A stretch of DNA of 64,000 bases from Gossypium raimondii (lineage: Eukaryota > Streptophyta > Magnoliopsida > Malvales > Malvaceae). Position numbers and translations under genes: made by a program. The notes under the pieces were generated by a model. That model did no database searches and had not been told where the DNA came from. It worked only from the letters and a program-made list of their open reading frames with translations. Positions within the stretch are counted from its first letter, which is position 1. Each line of letters starts with the position of its first letter. Below, in pieces: positions 48,977 to 64,000 of this stretch. The stretch covers positions 55,933,980-55,997,979 of the forward strand of contig NC_068575.1 of the NCBI RefSeq assembly GCF_025698545.1. The letters run 5' to 3'.

Positions 48977-50350
48977 AGTTCAAAAGTTTGGGGTCTGAGG
49001 TTGAAGCAAATGTGAATTTTGACTGTTGTTTGAAGCTTCCCGTTTTTCATCTGTATATTTCTTGTCGGTTTCTATGTTTGTTTTGTGTGTAAACAGTGTG
49101 TAACATCACAAATATTTAATCTACCATCGTATTCGTTGATTGATATAGATTTCTTTTTGGTTCTTTTAGACACAAGTTGGGAGGTTTTTCATCTGGACTT
49201 GTTGAATTGATTAAAGCATATATACCTTTCTCTTTGCTTTAAGGATTGACTTTTGAGATTTGTATCCTTCTGATGGGTGCAGCATAGACACGGTAGACAT
49301 TCTTTAAGATGTATCGTTTATCTGTTATGGAGAAGAAAGAAAGGCTGATTCCATTCATGTCTGTGCTTGGATTCTCTTAAGGAAACAACTACAGATTGTA
49401 GGGTTTTGGCGGTATGGAGGAGCTTTCAGTTCATCAACATGCAAAATTAAATGACGTCTTGAATGCTTCGTTCTCTGTTTCCCTCTCAGCTTATTTGGAA
49501 ATGCATTTTCTTGAAGAAAAGTGGAATAAAAGATAAGTGCTGTAATTCGGTAGATCACGTTCTTAATATTATTCAACTAGGGCTAAACATTGAAGCATAC
49601 AATTAATTTCCAATCCAACCAAGACCAGGGTTTGGATGTGCCATTTGCAAGCTTCCTGGCGTTACATTGATGACACCTGAATTTTACAACCAAAATCCAG
49701 CCAAACTTTGATCAGAAATGGCAGGGACGGATCAAAGTCTGAACATTGGTTCTTCTGCACACTCCAAATGAATTACAAGAGTAGCAACTAGCAATGTCTT
49801 AGACAAATTTAAAATGGATGGCAAGCGTACACAAGTCATTTCTTTTTAAATGTCAGATGCCTTTATTTATTCATATGACAAAAGATGAGCCAGCATAATC
49901 AAAAAATAAATTTCTTGCACAAAGCTACAACCCTTGAAACAGTTCCACCATGATCCGACTAGCATAAGGGTAGGAAGTACCAAACCACATGTTAACAAAA
50001 TCAAAAGCACAACTTTCTACATTCTCTCCTACTATCCTGTCAACGTTTCAGGACTACTGAATTTTGAGAAATTGCTAGTAGCATTGAGGGCTTACACATG
50101 CATACAGCACCATCACCACCTAACTTTTTTGAACGCACACCCATTTGCCAAGGCAAACACCTTGATAGATCAGCTCCACTGACCCTAATAAACATGCAAA
50201 CCATTGTACATCATCAATATTTGTAGCATGTAAATCGCGACTACAAACAACAAAGAAATTACTCCATGCATGTAATCTAAGACTGGAGACGAGGATGGTT
50301 GCTCACCGTTGTTGACCACCATAGGCAAAGCAGGAAATATCCTGCATAAA
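48977..50350. other. convergent spacer between remorin and the RNA helicase
   Basis: This probably contains the remorin 3' UTR (to about 49250) and the helicase 3' UTR (down to about 50200). No other gene or repeat was recognised with confidence. Confidence 0.5.
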
Positions 50351-55174
<4,824 letters not shown>

Positions 55175-56080
55175 ATCACAACCCTAAACTCCGAAAAAAC
55201 AGATTCGAAACCCTAGAAAACCGAAATCCGTACGCAACTACAAAAAAAAAAGAAGAAAGAAACAAAGCTAGGGTTTCTTCCAAAGGGGTAACGCCGTAAA
55301 TAGTGGCAAAACCGAGGGTCGTCCTAACAAAAAGAAAGAAACTAGTCTCTGGTAGCTCAAGGGGAAAAAAAAGAAGGTTAGATCATAAATTTGAGAGAAA
55401 ACCGAGGGTGCTATTACACAGATCTGGGTTTTTTTTTCAAAAAAAAAATGAACGATTTCTGGACAAGAAATCAAATGATTTTTTTTTTTTTTTGGTTCAA
55501 TGAGAAGAAATCAAATGATTTGGGTTTTGGGAGCGCAAAGGTTTTTATAAATGGCTTGTTTTTGGTGGTAAAGAAAAAAGAGTTAGATTTTAGAATGAAA
55601 ACAGAACGGGTTGGTTCATAGTCGTTCCTGAGCCGAGCTAGCGACGAAATTCAATGAAAATAAAATTAGGGCATCCAGATAGATAATTCATTTTTGTCCT
55701 TTTGTAAATTTTGATGAATGAGCCCGCTTGGCTTTTATATTTACGTATATTGCCCACAGCAACTAAACCACTTTTTGTTTTTATTAAGATATGAAACGGT
55801 TTTTTTTTTAAATAAATAAAATTAATTTATGCTGAATAAAATTATTAAATTTTAATCTATATATCTGAAAAAAACTATTATAAGTTAGTATTATTTAAAT
55901 TTAATTTTATCAATATTTATTTGAATAAAAATAAAAATGCGATTAATTCTTTTTATTTATGTTTTAGAAGAGATAAAGACAGTCTAACGAGGCTTGTAAG
56001 TATTCCCCCACCAAAGTGGGACACAAAAAGAATTAAATTAAATAGGCTTAACTTGCGATTTAGCTATCAAAAAATATCTA
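55175..56080. other. helicase leader/promoter and AT-rich spacer
   Basis: 55175-55300 is the probable 5' UTR of the helicase, with CCCTAGAAAACC-like sequence and A-rich runs. A poly-T/poly-A-rich segment follows to about 55500. From 55640 onward it is AT-rich spacer. No other gene was recognised. Confidence 0.45.
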
Positions 56081-56978
56081 CACTATGTTTGGTTGGGTGT
56101 AATGGATTAGCCATTACACCCCGATTCGGTGGCCCACCTAATACGCCGTTTGGTTCACCGTTTACTGATTCGGAGGTTTTGCTATTCCTTGCTATTCCCT
56201 CAGCAGCTGTAATAGGTATTCCGGGGTTTTAGTTTGTAATAGCTATTCACCGTTTTCTTCTTTAATTTTGAGACCAAAATAGCCTGCCTTCTTCTCCCCA
56301 AAAATTTCCCATCGATTTCATATCCTCAAATCAAGCCAAATCGATTCGGCTTCATCTTCTTCCAACCAAAGGGTTTCACCATTCTTCCGCTTCTTGCAGC
56401 GACTGAGAAACAGTAGCGGGAAGGGAGGTAATCTTTTTCTGCCCTCATCAAGCTTCATCCTCTCCGACGTTTCCCTTCCATTGATTGCAGAGGTAATCTT
56501 TTTACTTCTTTTCTTCATTGATTTTTCCTTCTTACGTTTGAGAACTTAAAACCGATTTCTGCCCTCAGCTCCATCTTCTCCTACGTTTTTGCTCTTCATT
56601 TTATCAGGAACGAAAAATGTCATCACTTTCACATATTTGAACTTCTAGCACCGCTTTTTCCTCTACTACCAAAGTGAGAATACCTTGTCTCCTTTCCTTT
56701 AATTTCTACGCTTGATCTTTATCTATGTTTCCCGATTATCCTAAATTTTAGTGTTTTTTAATTTATTTTGTTTAAAATTTCGATTTAGCTTCAATCTTTT
56801 CTTTTTCTATCTGTGTTTATTTCGTTGTAATATTAATAAATTTTATAATATTTTCTATTAATGCCACTATGCAGTATCAATTAAGCATTTTTTTACATTT
56901 ATTTTTAATTATAAATTTAGCGAATCATTTAATTTTGTTTAGAACTTTCGAGAAAGATTTTGATGAGGTGAAGAAACT

Positions 56979-57094
56979 ATGGCAAGCAATTCAGGAAGAG
57001 GATACCCTACAAATGGTTCCATCTATGTTTGTAATTTACCTGAGGGAACTGATGAAAGTATGTTAGCCGAGTATTTTCGAACCATTGGCTTCAG
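56979..57094 (+). pseudogene. TAF15-like RRM gene fragment (first exon)
   Basis: From an ATG the sequence reads MASNSGRGYPTNGSIYVCNL, then PEGTDESMLAEYFRTIGF, and then stops resembling the family. This is the start of plant TAF15/TAF2N-like proteins, in which an RRM with YVxNLP (RNP2) opens a protein that later has a RanBP2-type zinc finger. Only about 38 codons survive, so the RNP1 half and everything after are missing. The preceding 500 bp (56280-56970) look like a leader with a CT-rich start and intron-like sequence, probably captured with it. It cannot encode a full RRM. Confidence 0.7.
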
Positions 57095-57719
57095 AACTTG
57101 AACTTCTCCAGAAGTGCATAAGTAAAAGTTTAGAGTTTATGCAGTAGTTAACATTTAATTTGCAATAATTGTAAAAGTTTAGGGTTTTACTTGATCTCTT
57201 TAGTCAAAGAAGATAATGGACAAGAGGAGAAATAGTATGTTTCATTATCTTTTTTCGAGTTCTCATAGATTTCCAACATCATAAAGCTGTCATTGCTATC
57301 TTTTCTTTTTCGTGAATACATCAAATCAGAAGCTTGTAAGCAATATGAACCTGCAATTGTAATTTGTGTTTTTAGATGTATCTTGATGGTGTTTCATGTT
57401 TTCAGTAGGAAAAATAATGAAATTTCGTTTTCAAATATTGCTTCTATACTGCGGCTAGCATCCGAATCCTATGTTTTTGATTAATGTGATAAGTGATATT
57501 TATGTTTATTATATGTATATCTAGAGGGAGATTTGTTAATGTTTGCCGTGAAATTATATGATAATGTGGTAAGAAGGAAATTTTGTGAAAATATGTTGAA
57601 AACTAATGCTAGTTGTTTGAATGAATGAAGTCAAACAGTTATGCATTGAATATATATATGCATATAGCAGAGTTATGCATATGCATTAGATGTATGGTTT
57701 AGTTTCTTGTATTGCGCAG

Positions 57720-58431
57720 ATTCTTGGTTGCTTGACTTTGTTGCATTTTTCGGTGCAAGCAACTCGGATGAGACTGAATCAGTAATGAAGTTACTTTGGG
57801 ACTTAATTAATCCTGGAACTGACTCTAGTGTATGAATTTTAACTGATATTTTTATCTATATATTCTGTAATTTAAATTGGAGCCTAAAAGGATAGGTTTC
57901 CTTCTATGTCTCATCAGATTGAAAGGAAAGATTCATTAGCCGTTTTAACTGCCATGATATCCGGTTGGTCCTTTCTTCTTTCTACCATTGATGGGTGGAG
58001 GCTAAGTCACAAAAATTGGCAAGGGTGAGCCTTTTAATTAAAAAGTCCCATTTATTGTAAATTTTTAACAATTACAACCTCTAGATAGTTATCGTCTTTC
58101 GTTTTGTTTTCCATCTACAAACAAATTTGAAATGTCATTGATAGATCTGCAAATTTGGATGCAGGGCAATTACATACTTCTCCAACATATTAGACAGTAA
58201 TGATGAAGCACTATGTGCAGCAGCATGTGAGGCTCTTGCTTTAGTAGTTGAATCCAACTGTCTGGAGAAATTCTCAAGTAAAACCAAGGATTCAAACAAA
58301 GAATTTAAGGACAACATTATAAAGCAACTCGAAGCGGTTGTCGAAAGCAGCAATGAAAGAATTTCTAGTCAAGATCCAAGAACGGGTTCAATTACGCCTC
58401 ACCGCTTTAGATTTCCTAAAGGTATTGATTT
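57720..58431 (+). pseudogene. IFRD (interferon-related developmental regulator) gene fragment
   Basis: Three exons with good splice sites are present: 57720-57829 (SWLLDFVAFFGASNSDETES), 57918-58024 (RKDSLAVLTAMISGWSFLLS, then TIDGWRLSHKNWQG) and 58165-58431 (AITYFSNILDSNDEALCAAA, EALALVVESNCLEKFSSKT). They match the middle of plant IFRD/SAT32-like proteins, armadillo-like regulators linked to salt response. Phases 2/3 join as CAA GG|G GCA. The N-terminal third and the conserved IFRD C-terminal domain were not found. The exon reading frames are still open, so capture was fairly recent or the piece is still transcribed. It lies within the TIR element and cannot make a whole protein. Confidence 0.72.
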
Positions 58432-60000
58432 GACTTTGTTTTATGCATATATTTAATAGATTGTATCTTGAGCTGCCATAATAGTCTTAATAACTTTCAG
58501 GATGGGAAATGTGCAATCTCATGGATATTTTCATTGAAAAATTCATCTTTTGTCTTTGTATTGTTGATTTACTTTTCTAGGCTGGTTTTGTGTAGCTGAT
58601 CATTTACCTTAATTCCAGCAGTAAATAGGCTGATTTTCCAAGGTTTCTATTTCATATAAATGCACTTTGTAGGACTTCTTTGGCACATGAAATGACCATA
58701 TTAATTTTTTTTCACAGATTTTTCTCTCAAACCTTTCTAATTATTGTTGTTGTTGATATTCTGATAGACATTATTACTATTTACATTTTTTAAGCAAACC
58801 AATGTCAAGTATTGATTTTGAGTTTAGAAAAGCAAAGATACTCCACATCTATAACTGATGTAATTGATGAGCGTTAGATATAGGTATATACTTGACATAC
58901 CCTTGAGTGAATTCATCAATTTTATATTCTGATTTTGCTCCAGTAAATTTCATTAAGTTACCTTGTGCAAAAGATGAATTTGCCTCACCAACATTTGTCA
59001 AAGTCCTTGTGCATATTTGAGATGGTCTTAATTTGACAGAAAATGAAGTATAGTTTAACTCTCCTTGTTGTTTACTTGGCTTTTCTTAGCACTTGGCCGA
59101 TCTATGTGCAGGCATCCCAATATATAATATAAAATTCATCATGAGGCTTTATTCCAACAGCCATATTGTCTGTGGAAATCTCTCTCAAGTTATAATGAAC
59201 AAAAAAATAGAAGAAGAAATTCGTTCATATGATCATTTCTACAAAAGAAATTATAATCCAAATGTTGCACATCAAAGTTACCAAAAAACAACCTTCCAAT
59301 TCTCCATTTGATAAGTTGCACAGTAATAGGTCTCTGTTCTATGCTAAAAGCAATCCAATTTTTTCAGAATACTTGAAAAACAAACAAAACGGTAAAAGTA
59401 CTATAGAAGCCATTATATTAGGAGTTGCATTGTATTTTGCCCTTTCCACTGGAAAAATGAGTAAATTACTCTTTATACATTAAATCAAAAAGTAAATTAG
59501 TCTTTTTATTAATATATGAATATTATGTTTGGATATTATGACATGTAAACTAATGAAATTATGTAACTTTTTGTTAATATATGAATATTATGTTTGGATG
59601 TAAAATATAATTCTCAAGTTTTTATTACTTCTAATATTTTTGTTTTTATTGTAGAATAATTAAATTATTTGTTTCACTAATGATATTTTAGCACATTAAA
59701 TATGTATTGCGGTTTAAAAATAATAAAATATATTATATATTATTTTATAATATTATATATTATGATTTTAGTAAATTCATATAAGAATATTTAATATTAA
59801 GAATTTTATTAAATTATATATTTTAATTAAATTATATTTAATAATAATTATGTTAAAATATGAATAAATTATTTATTATTGATATTAATAATCTTATCAA
59901 AATTTAATAACAATAACAATAATCATTTACCTAAACACATTTTTGCTAAGGGTATTCTAGTCATTTCAATTTTTTCCCTTATGCTATTACACCTCCATTC
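58432..60000. other. interior of the Pack-type element downstream of IFRD exons
   Basis: 58432-59090 looks like continuing intron sequence. 59090-59480 has two open stretches (one reads HIVCGNLSQVIMNKKIEEEI) with no family I recognise. 59490-59930 is very AT-rich with near-repeats of TTAATATATGAATATTATG. Confidence 0.4.
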
Positions 60001-60125
60001 CATTCAACCAAACACAAGAATACTATTACGCCTCTATTCCATTACATTCAACCAAACAATTGAATTGCTATTACGCCTCTATTCCATTACGTCTCTATTC
60101 CATTACAGCGAACCAAACGTGCCCC

Positions 60126-61180
60126 TATTGTTTCACTTTGGTATTAAAATTTTTTTTTGTCTCAAATTGGTATCTAAAGTAGCAATTCCTTCTATTTACG
60201 GTCCATTTTGTATCGGATGTTGAAAAAATTATTAGGCAATTTTGACCAATGAAAAAGTGTTATGTGGCAATTAGATTTATTTAAAATAAAATACTAAATT
60301 TAAAATAAAAATATTTAATATTTAATATTATTTTGATCGATCATTGACCGACTGTTGATCGGTGTTGATTGATCGTTAATCAAATTGACTAACGGTGTTG
60401 ACCGTTTACGAGGCGCTATTAGCACAACCATTTGTCCTTTTTTTATTTTTAGTATTATATATTATATTGATTAAAAATATAAAAAAATCATGTATAGTAT
60501 ATATAAAAAGTTTAAAAATATTTTTTTATAAATTTATAAATATATAATTATAAATTTTAGAAAGTGAAAATAATATATAAATATTATAAAATTAAAAAAC
60601 TTAAAAATTTAAATACCTTTTAGAATTTTAGAATTATATATTTTAGAATTTTATAAAATATTTATTTTTATTTTTACAATTTTATATTTGTTGTAATAAT
60701 ATTATTAATTTCAACTAATTTCTTTTCAATTATCATACTTTTGTGAATTTTATTTTTATAATTTTATAATTTATATGTTTTTCTCTAGATTTTATATTTT
60801 TTTTGAATTTTTTATATTTTTAATGTGTATATACATTTTATAAAATAAATTATTTGTAACCATAAGGTTGGGGGTTTGATCTCACCTAACGGAATGAACC
60901 ACATTTCATGACTAGCCATTTACCTCTCTGGAGAGCACTCGTGATGAGGGGATTAGTCATTATTACCTGCAATGGACACCTCAATTTCGACCAAAAAAAG
61001 AAAATATTTGTTTTTTTACGTAAAAACATCATGTGGCGCTTTGTAATTGACTATAAAATTATTATTTTTAACATCTGTCAGAAAATGGATTAAAAAATAT
61101 AACAAAAGTATATTTTAAGTACAAAATTGAAATTTTAATTGTACTCTACGTACTAAATTGAAATAAAAAATAAAAAATGA
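60126..61180. mobile_element. AT-rich repeat adjoining the Pack-type element
   Basis: The left part has TTTGGTATTAAAATTTT and TCTCAAATTGGTATCTAAAG. The right part, read in reverse, has AATTTAGTACGTAGAG and TCAATTTTGTACTTAAA, a weak inverted match. GTTGATTGATCG-type motifs at 60340-60410 resemble the centre of the 32.3 kb foldback. The boundaries are uncertain. Confidence 0.35.
60850..61012 (+). repeat. probable tRNA-derived SINE
   Basis: A B-box-like GGTTTGATCTC (about 60873) follows TAACCATAAGGTTGGGG. A GC-richer body (CTCTCTGGAGAGCACTCGTG, TACCTGCAATGGACACCTC) then ends TTCGACCAAAAAAAG. This shape of B box, body and A-rich tail fits a plant SINE. The A box is not clear. Confidence 0.45.
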
Positions 61181-61683
61181 AATGAAAAAATAAATATATT
61201 TTAATGGTCAAATCATAAATTAAGCGAATTAATCCATATAGATTATATATAAATAAATAAGAATACTTGGGAGGGAAGGTGCTTGGTGAGTCAGGAGTGA
61301 GTGGGTCAGGGCAACGTTGGCGAGCTCAATTCAAAGCATAAAGCAGCATTATCTATTCTTTTGGGAAATTATTAATTCATTATTTATCAAAACCTAAGGG
61401 AGTTTCTTGTAATTATAACAATTATGATCGAAGACCTTTTGCTGGACTGGTATTTGTCATTGTAGGCCCATTGAAAATCATTTTGTTATCCCCTTTTTAT
61501 ATTCTACTAACTTTTTCTCCTTTATTTTGCTTTGGATTTATACATCAACATGTAGAATTTTGAAATAGTCAATTCTCATGTAACCATTACATCAATTATG
61601 CCCCTTTTTTTTTTATATTTTTGGGTTCATAAGATAATAAAATGGAACTTTAAAATTTTTAAAAGTTGGAGAAAAAAAATTTT
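61181..61683. other. intergenic, no gene recognised
   Basis: This is AT-rich spacer with a short GC-richer patch at 61270-61335 (GGGAGGGAAGGTGC). No coding sequence was recognised. Confidence 0.45.
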
Positions 61684-61686
61684 AAG

Positions 61687-62625
61687 GGCTAGTTTGGATG
61701 GGCGGTGTGTTTAGCTCCGGTGAGGTTAAAAACAGCGGTGGCGGTGAGATTAGGTCTTGTAATGTGAGATTGGATAATGTAGCGGTGAGATTAGAAACAT
61801 CGATTGGAGTGTGTGTTTGGATTCAAACGCAATTTGTAAGCGTGAGTGAAAATAGAAAATGACTTTTAAGGATATTAGATTAAAATGATATATCATAGAA
61901 GTTTTAAAATTATTTAACAATTACAAAATTAATAAATTATTAAAATTATTATTAAATATATTTTAATAAAATATATAATTTAATAAAATATATTGAATTT
62001 ACAAAAATTCAATCACACTTAAAAATTACATGAAAATAACAACTTAAATATTATTTTTAAAACAAAAAAGTTTGCTTAAATAATCCAATTAAATTATTAT
62101 CTCGATTAAAAACAAATCATTCCTCTATGAAACAGGAAACGAAGCAAAAGAGAGTTACGATCTTCCTAAATTTCACTTTCAATGAAGTTGAACTAAATTT
62201 AGTTACTTAATTCATCATTCTACATATCTTTTAAGCAGAAACAAAACAAAAAAAAATCATATATCTATCTATAAACTTACTGTGTAAGCGAGCAAACAGA
62301 GGTTACAGAGCAAACCAAGGGGAAGGGGAAAGGGAAGGGGAAGGGGAAGGGGAAAGGGGAGAAGAAGGGTAACCAAAGATCAGAAGAAACAAAAGAGGAA
62401 AAGAAACAAAAGAAATAATATGGGTAAAAGAGGAAAAGAAAAAGCAACTGGAGTTGCTAAATTTTTACCGGACCAACAATCTCCAGTTGATTTGGGGATG
62501 ACCATGCAGTGGAGGTCGCTTCTCACCGGACTGGCATCTTGAACCAAAGGGTGACCAAGCTGATTCTTGCCATTTCCCCACCAATCGCACCTCACTGGTA
62601 TGCAATGACAAACCAAAGGAGCCCT
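61687..62625. mobile_element. Harbinger-like non-autonomous element with TAA target duplication
   Basis: The left end is TAA-GGGCTAGTTTGGATG. The right end is CAAACCAAAGGAGCCC-TAA. The terminal repeats GGGCTAGTTTGG and GGGCTCCTTTGG match at 9-10 of 12 bases and are flanked by TAA on both sides, as in PIF/Harbinger/Tourist elements. The interior has GGTGAGATTA repeats on the left, a G-rich tract at 62318-62369 and a GC-rich right part. No transposase was seen. Confidence 0.65.
62318..62369 (+). repeat. GGGGAA repeat with G-quadruplex potential
   Basis: At least seven runs of three or four G separated by AA or AAA (AAGGGGAAGGGGAAAGGG and so on) fit the four-run rule for intramolecular G-quadruplexes many times over. 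It lies within the Harbinger-like element. Confidence 0.8.
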
Positions 62626-63534
62626 AAGTCTCTTAAATGTTGGTAAAAGAAATTTGGGCCATCAAAAGTTGATAAAATTTTTTTTTGACCTTTAAAAGTT
62701 AAAAAAAATTTTGGGCCCTTAAAAACTGGAAAACAAATATTTTAGACCCCTTTTAACCTTAGGCCCTGGGCGGCCGCACCTCCAGATGACCCCTGCCCAG
62801 GGCCGGGCCTGACATCAACTCCTTCGAATACAACGTTCAATACATGAATAATATTAAAAATATGTAAAAAATTCTATCATTTATAGTAATAAATAATAAA
62901 AATTTAATAAACTTTAATTATTATCAAAATACAACTTAACTTATAAAAGTTTTTTTTATTTGAAAAGATTTGATTTCCAAAAAAGATTACATCGAGAAAA
63001 TATTTGTTAATTCTATTCTATGTTGAAGGCTTTATCGAATTGAATTCAAGGAGATAGAAATTTACATTTATTGTGATTTTGCAAGCCAACGTATGTTTAT
63101 TTAAAGAGAACTTGTTATCTTTTTTATATCTGAGAGTGAAAGCACTTATCATATTTGTAAAAGAACTTATTTGAGTGCATACTTGTTGTATGCAAATTGT
63201 TCTTATTATTTATGTGGCAACATAGCTTTTAAGGGAAAGCCTTAGAACTAGTTTACCACTGTAATTAAAAATTGTTTTTGAAAAGTGTCATGGAAAAGTA
63301 TTTTTTTAAATTTAATATTGTTTATTATTGTTGTCAATAAGTACTTTTGAAAAAATAAAATGTTTATTTTAGACATTATGTTATAAAGTAAAAATATGTT
63401 TTTAACGATATTTAAATTTTAATATTAAAATATATAGCATATATAACTTAAATTGTAATAAAGGTATTAAAAATAATATAACAAGTTTGTTAATATTAAA
63501 TGATATTTAAATTTGTTAATATTATGAGAATCAT
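62626..63534. other. intergenic repeat-rich DNA
   Basis: 62640-62820 is a repeat fragment with TTTGGGCC, GACCTTTAAAAGTT and GGCCCTGGGCGGCCGCACC, probably transposon-derived. The remainder is AT-rich, and no gene was recognised. Confidence 0.4.
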
Positions 63535-63760
63535 TGAAATTCAATTTCTTGCTCTATATCTTTAATTTTTGGAAACTTATAAAGTTCTTCAGTTAAGTCC
63601 CGATTCATGAACCCACAAAATCCTTCAAATTGTATCTGATTCAACCCAGGTATTGTAGACATTTCCCCATTTTCATCCCCGAGCATTTTGAATTTCTCAT
63701 TTCTCAAAAAAATCCATTCTTTTCTCATTCTTCATCGAATCCTATGAATTGATCTAATAA
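63534..63760 (-). pseudogene. rpoB: nuclear insertion of plastid DNA: start of rpoB
   Basis: On the minus strand, from an ATG at 63686, the sequence reads [20 protein letters not shown], then [20 protein letters not shown], then [11 protein letters not shown], where similarity stops. This is the N-terminus of the plastid-encoded RNA polymerase beta subunit (usual [43 protein letters not shown]). The real protein is about 1070 aa. Only about 51 codons are present, with several substitutions and a stop straight after, so this is an old NUPT and not a gene. The open upstream sequence to 63728 ([14 protein letters not shown]) may be the plastid rpoB leader. Confidence 0.8.
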
Positions 63761-64000
63761 TGATGGAATTGAATTTCTATTATGTTATGGAATATATAAA
63801 CTAAAATTCGTTAATATCATGATATATAAAATATATAAACTTAAATTATAATTGACTCAAATGTTATGTATCATTATTTTCATGTGTTATTATTACCACA
63901 ATGCCAATTTATTATTATTTTGATATTAATAAATATTCACTTATATTATACCACAAATATAATAAAATAATTTATGGTAACCCATTGTTAATATTGTGAT
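63761..64000. other. AT-rich end of window
   Basis: Nothing was recognised here. Confidence 0.4.

Larger units (their letters stand above)
56081..60123 (+). mobile_element. TIR element carrying two captured host-gene fragments (Pack-type)
   Basis: The left end CACTATGTTTGGTTGGGTGT and the right end, read on the other strand, GGGCACGTTTGGTTCGCTG share GTTTGGTT followed by GTAATGGA-TAG over about 30 bp. Both are flanked by CTA, a possible 3-bp target duplication. The right end (about 59985-60120) has several copies of GCCTCTATTCCATTAC and TTCAACCAAACA, subterminal repeats typical of PIF/Harbinger-like elements. Between the ends lie a leader-like segment, a TAF15-like first-exon fragment (56979-57094) and three IFRD exons with introns (57720-58431). 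No transposase was recognised. Its size is about 4.04 kb. Superfamily and exact ends are inference; that host gene pieces lie between the repeats is read directly. Confidence 0.65.

Noticed and set aside
56081-56086. Left end begins CACTA, as in CACTA/En-Spm transposons
   Set aside because: The other end does not finish in TAGTG, and the shared terminal motif is GTTTGGTT, so CACTA identity is chance.

Overview
The window is AT-rich nuclear DNA of a flowering plant. Gene structures (GT-AG introns, an ADF with a start-codon-only first exon), gene families (MCTP, remorin, pollen-type ADF, PMEI-PME, kiwellin) and the transposon mix all fit a dicot. From the general look of the repeats I would guess cotton (Gossypium, Malvaceae), but that is recognition and no search was run.

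Layout, left to right. 1-9.5 kb: a pectin methylesterase gene with two frame breaks, an old copia fragment with LTR sequence, a small TAA-flanked MITE and a broken kiwellin/ripening-related gene. 9.9-13.0 kb (-): an intact single-exon MCTP (four C2 domains plus membrane anchor). 13-17 kb: repeats, including a large foldback element. 17.2-18.0 kb (+): an intact actin-depolymerizing factor of the pollen type. 18.2-39.0 kb (-): a tandem array of four GT90 (CAP10/DUF821, rumi-like O-glucosyltransferase) genes with the same six-exon structure. The first (18.2-20.9 kb) is a pseudogene, the next two look intact, and the fourth has a 47-bp duplication that rewrites its C-terminus. 39.9-43.0 kb: a decayed LINE holding a MITE that itself holds another repeat. 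44.3-45.5 kb: two hAT-like elements, one inserted in the end of the other. 46.4-49.0 kb (+): an intact five-exon remorin. 50.35-55.17 kb (-): an intact nine-exon DEAD-box helicase of the DDX6/DHH1 (RH6/RH8/RH12) type. 56.1-60.1 kb: a TIR-bounded element carrying fragments of two unrelated host genes, a TAF15-like RRM gene and an IFRD (interferon-related developmental regulator) gene with its introns. 60.1-64 kb: further MITE/SINE-like repeats, a G-rich tract and a nuclear copy of the start of plastid rpoB.

The intact genes do not form a pathway. They act in plasmodesmal or ER contact sites (MCTP), actin turnover (ADF), secretory-pathway glycosylation (GT90), membrane nanodomains (remorin) and mRNA decay or storage (RH). 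All exon coordinates were derived by reading splice sites and checking that lengths sum to a whole number of codons. The most unusual item is the gene-capturing element at 56.1-60.1 kb.
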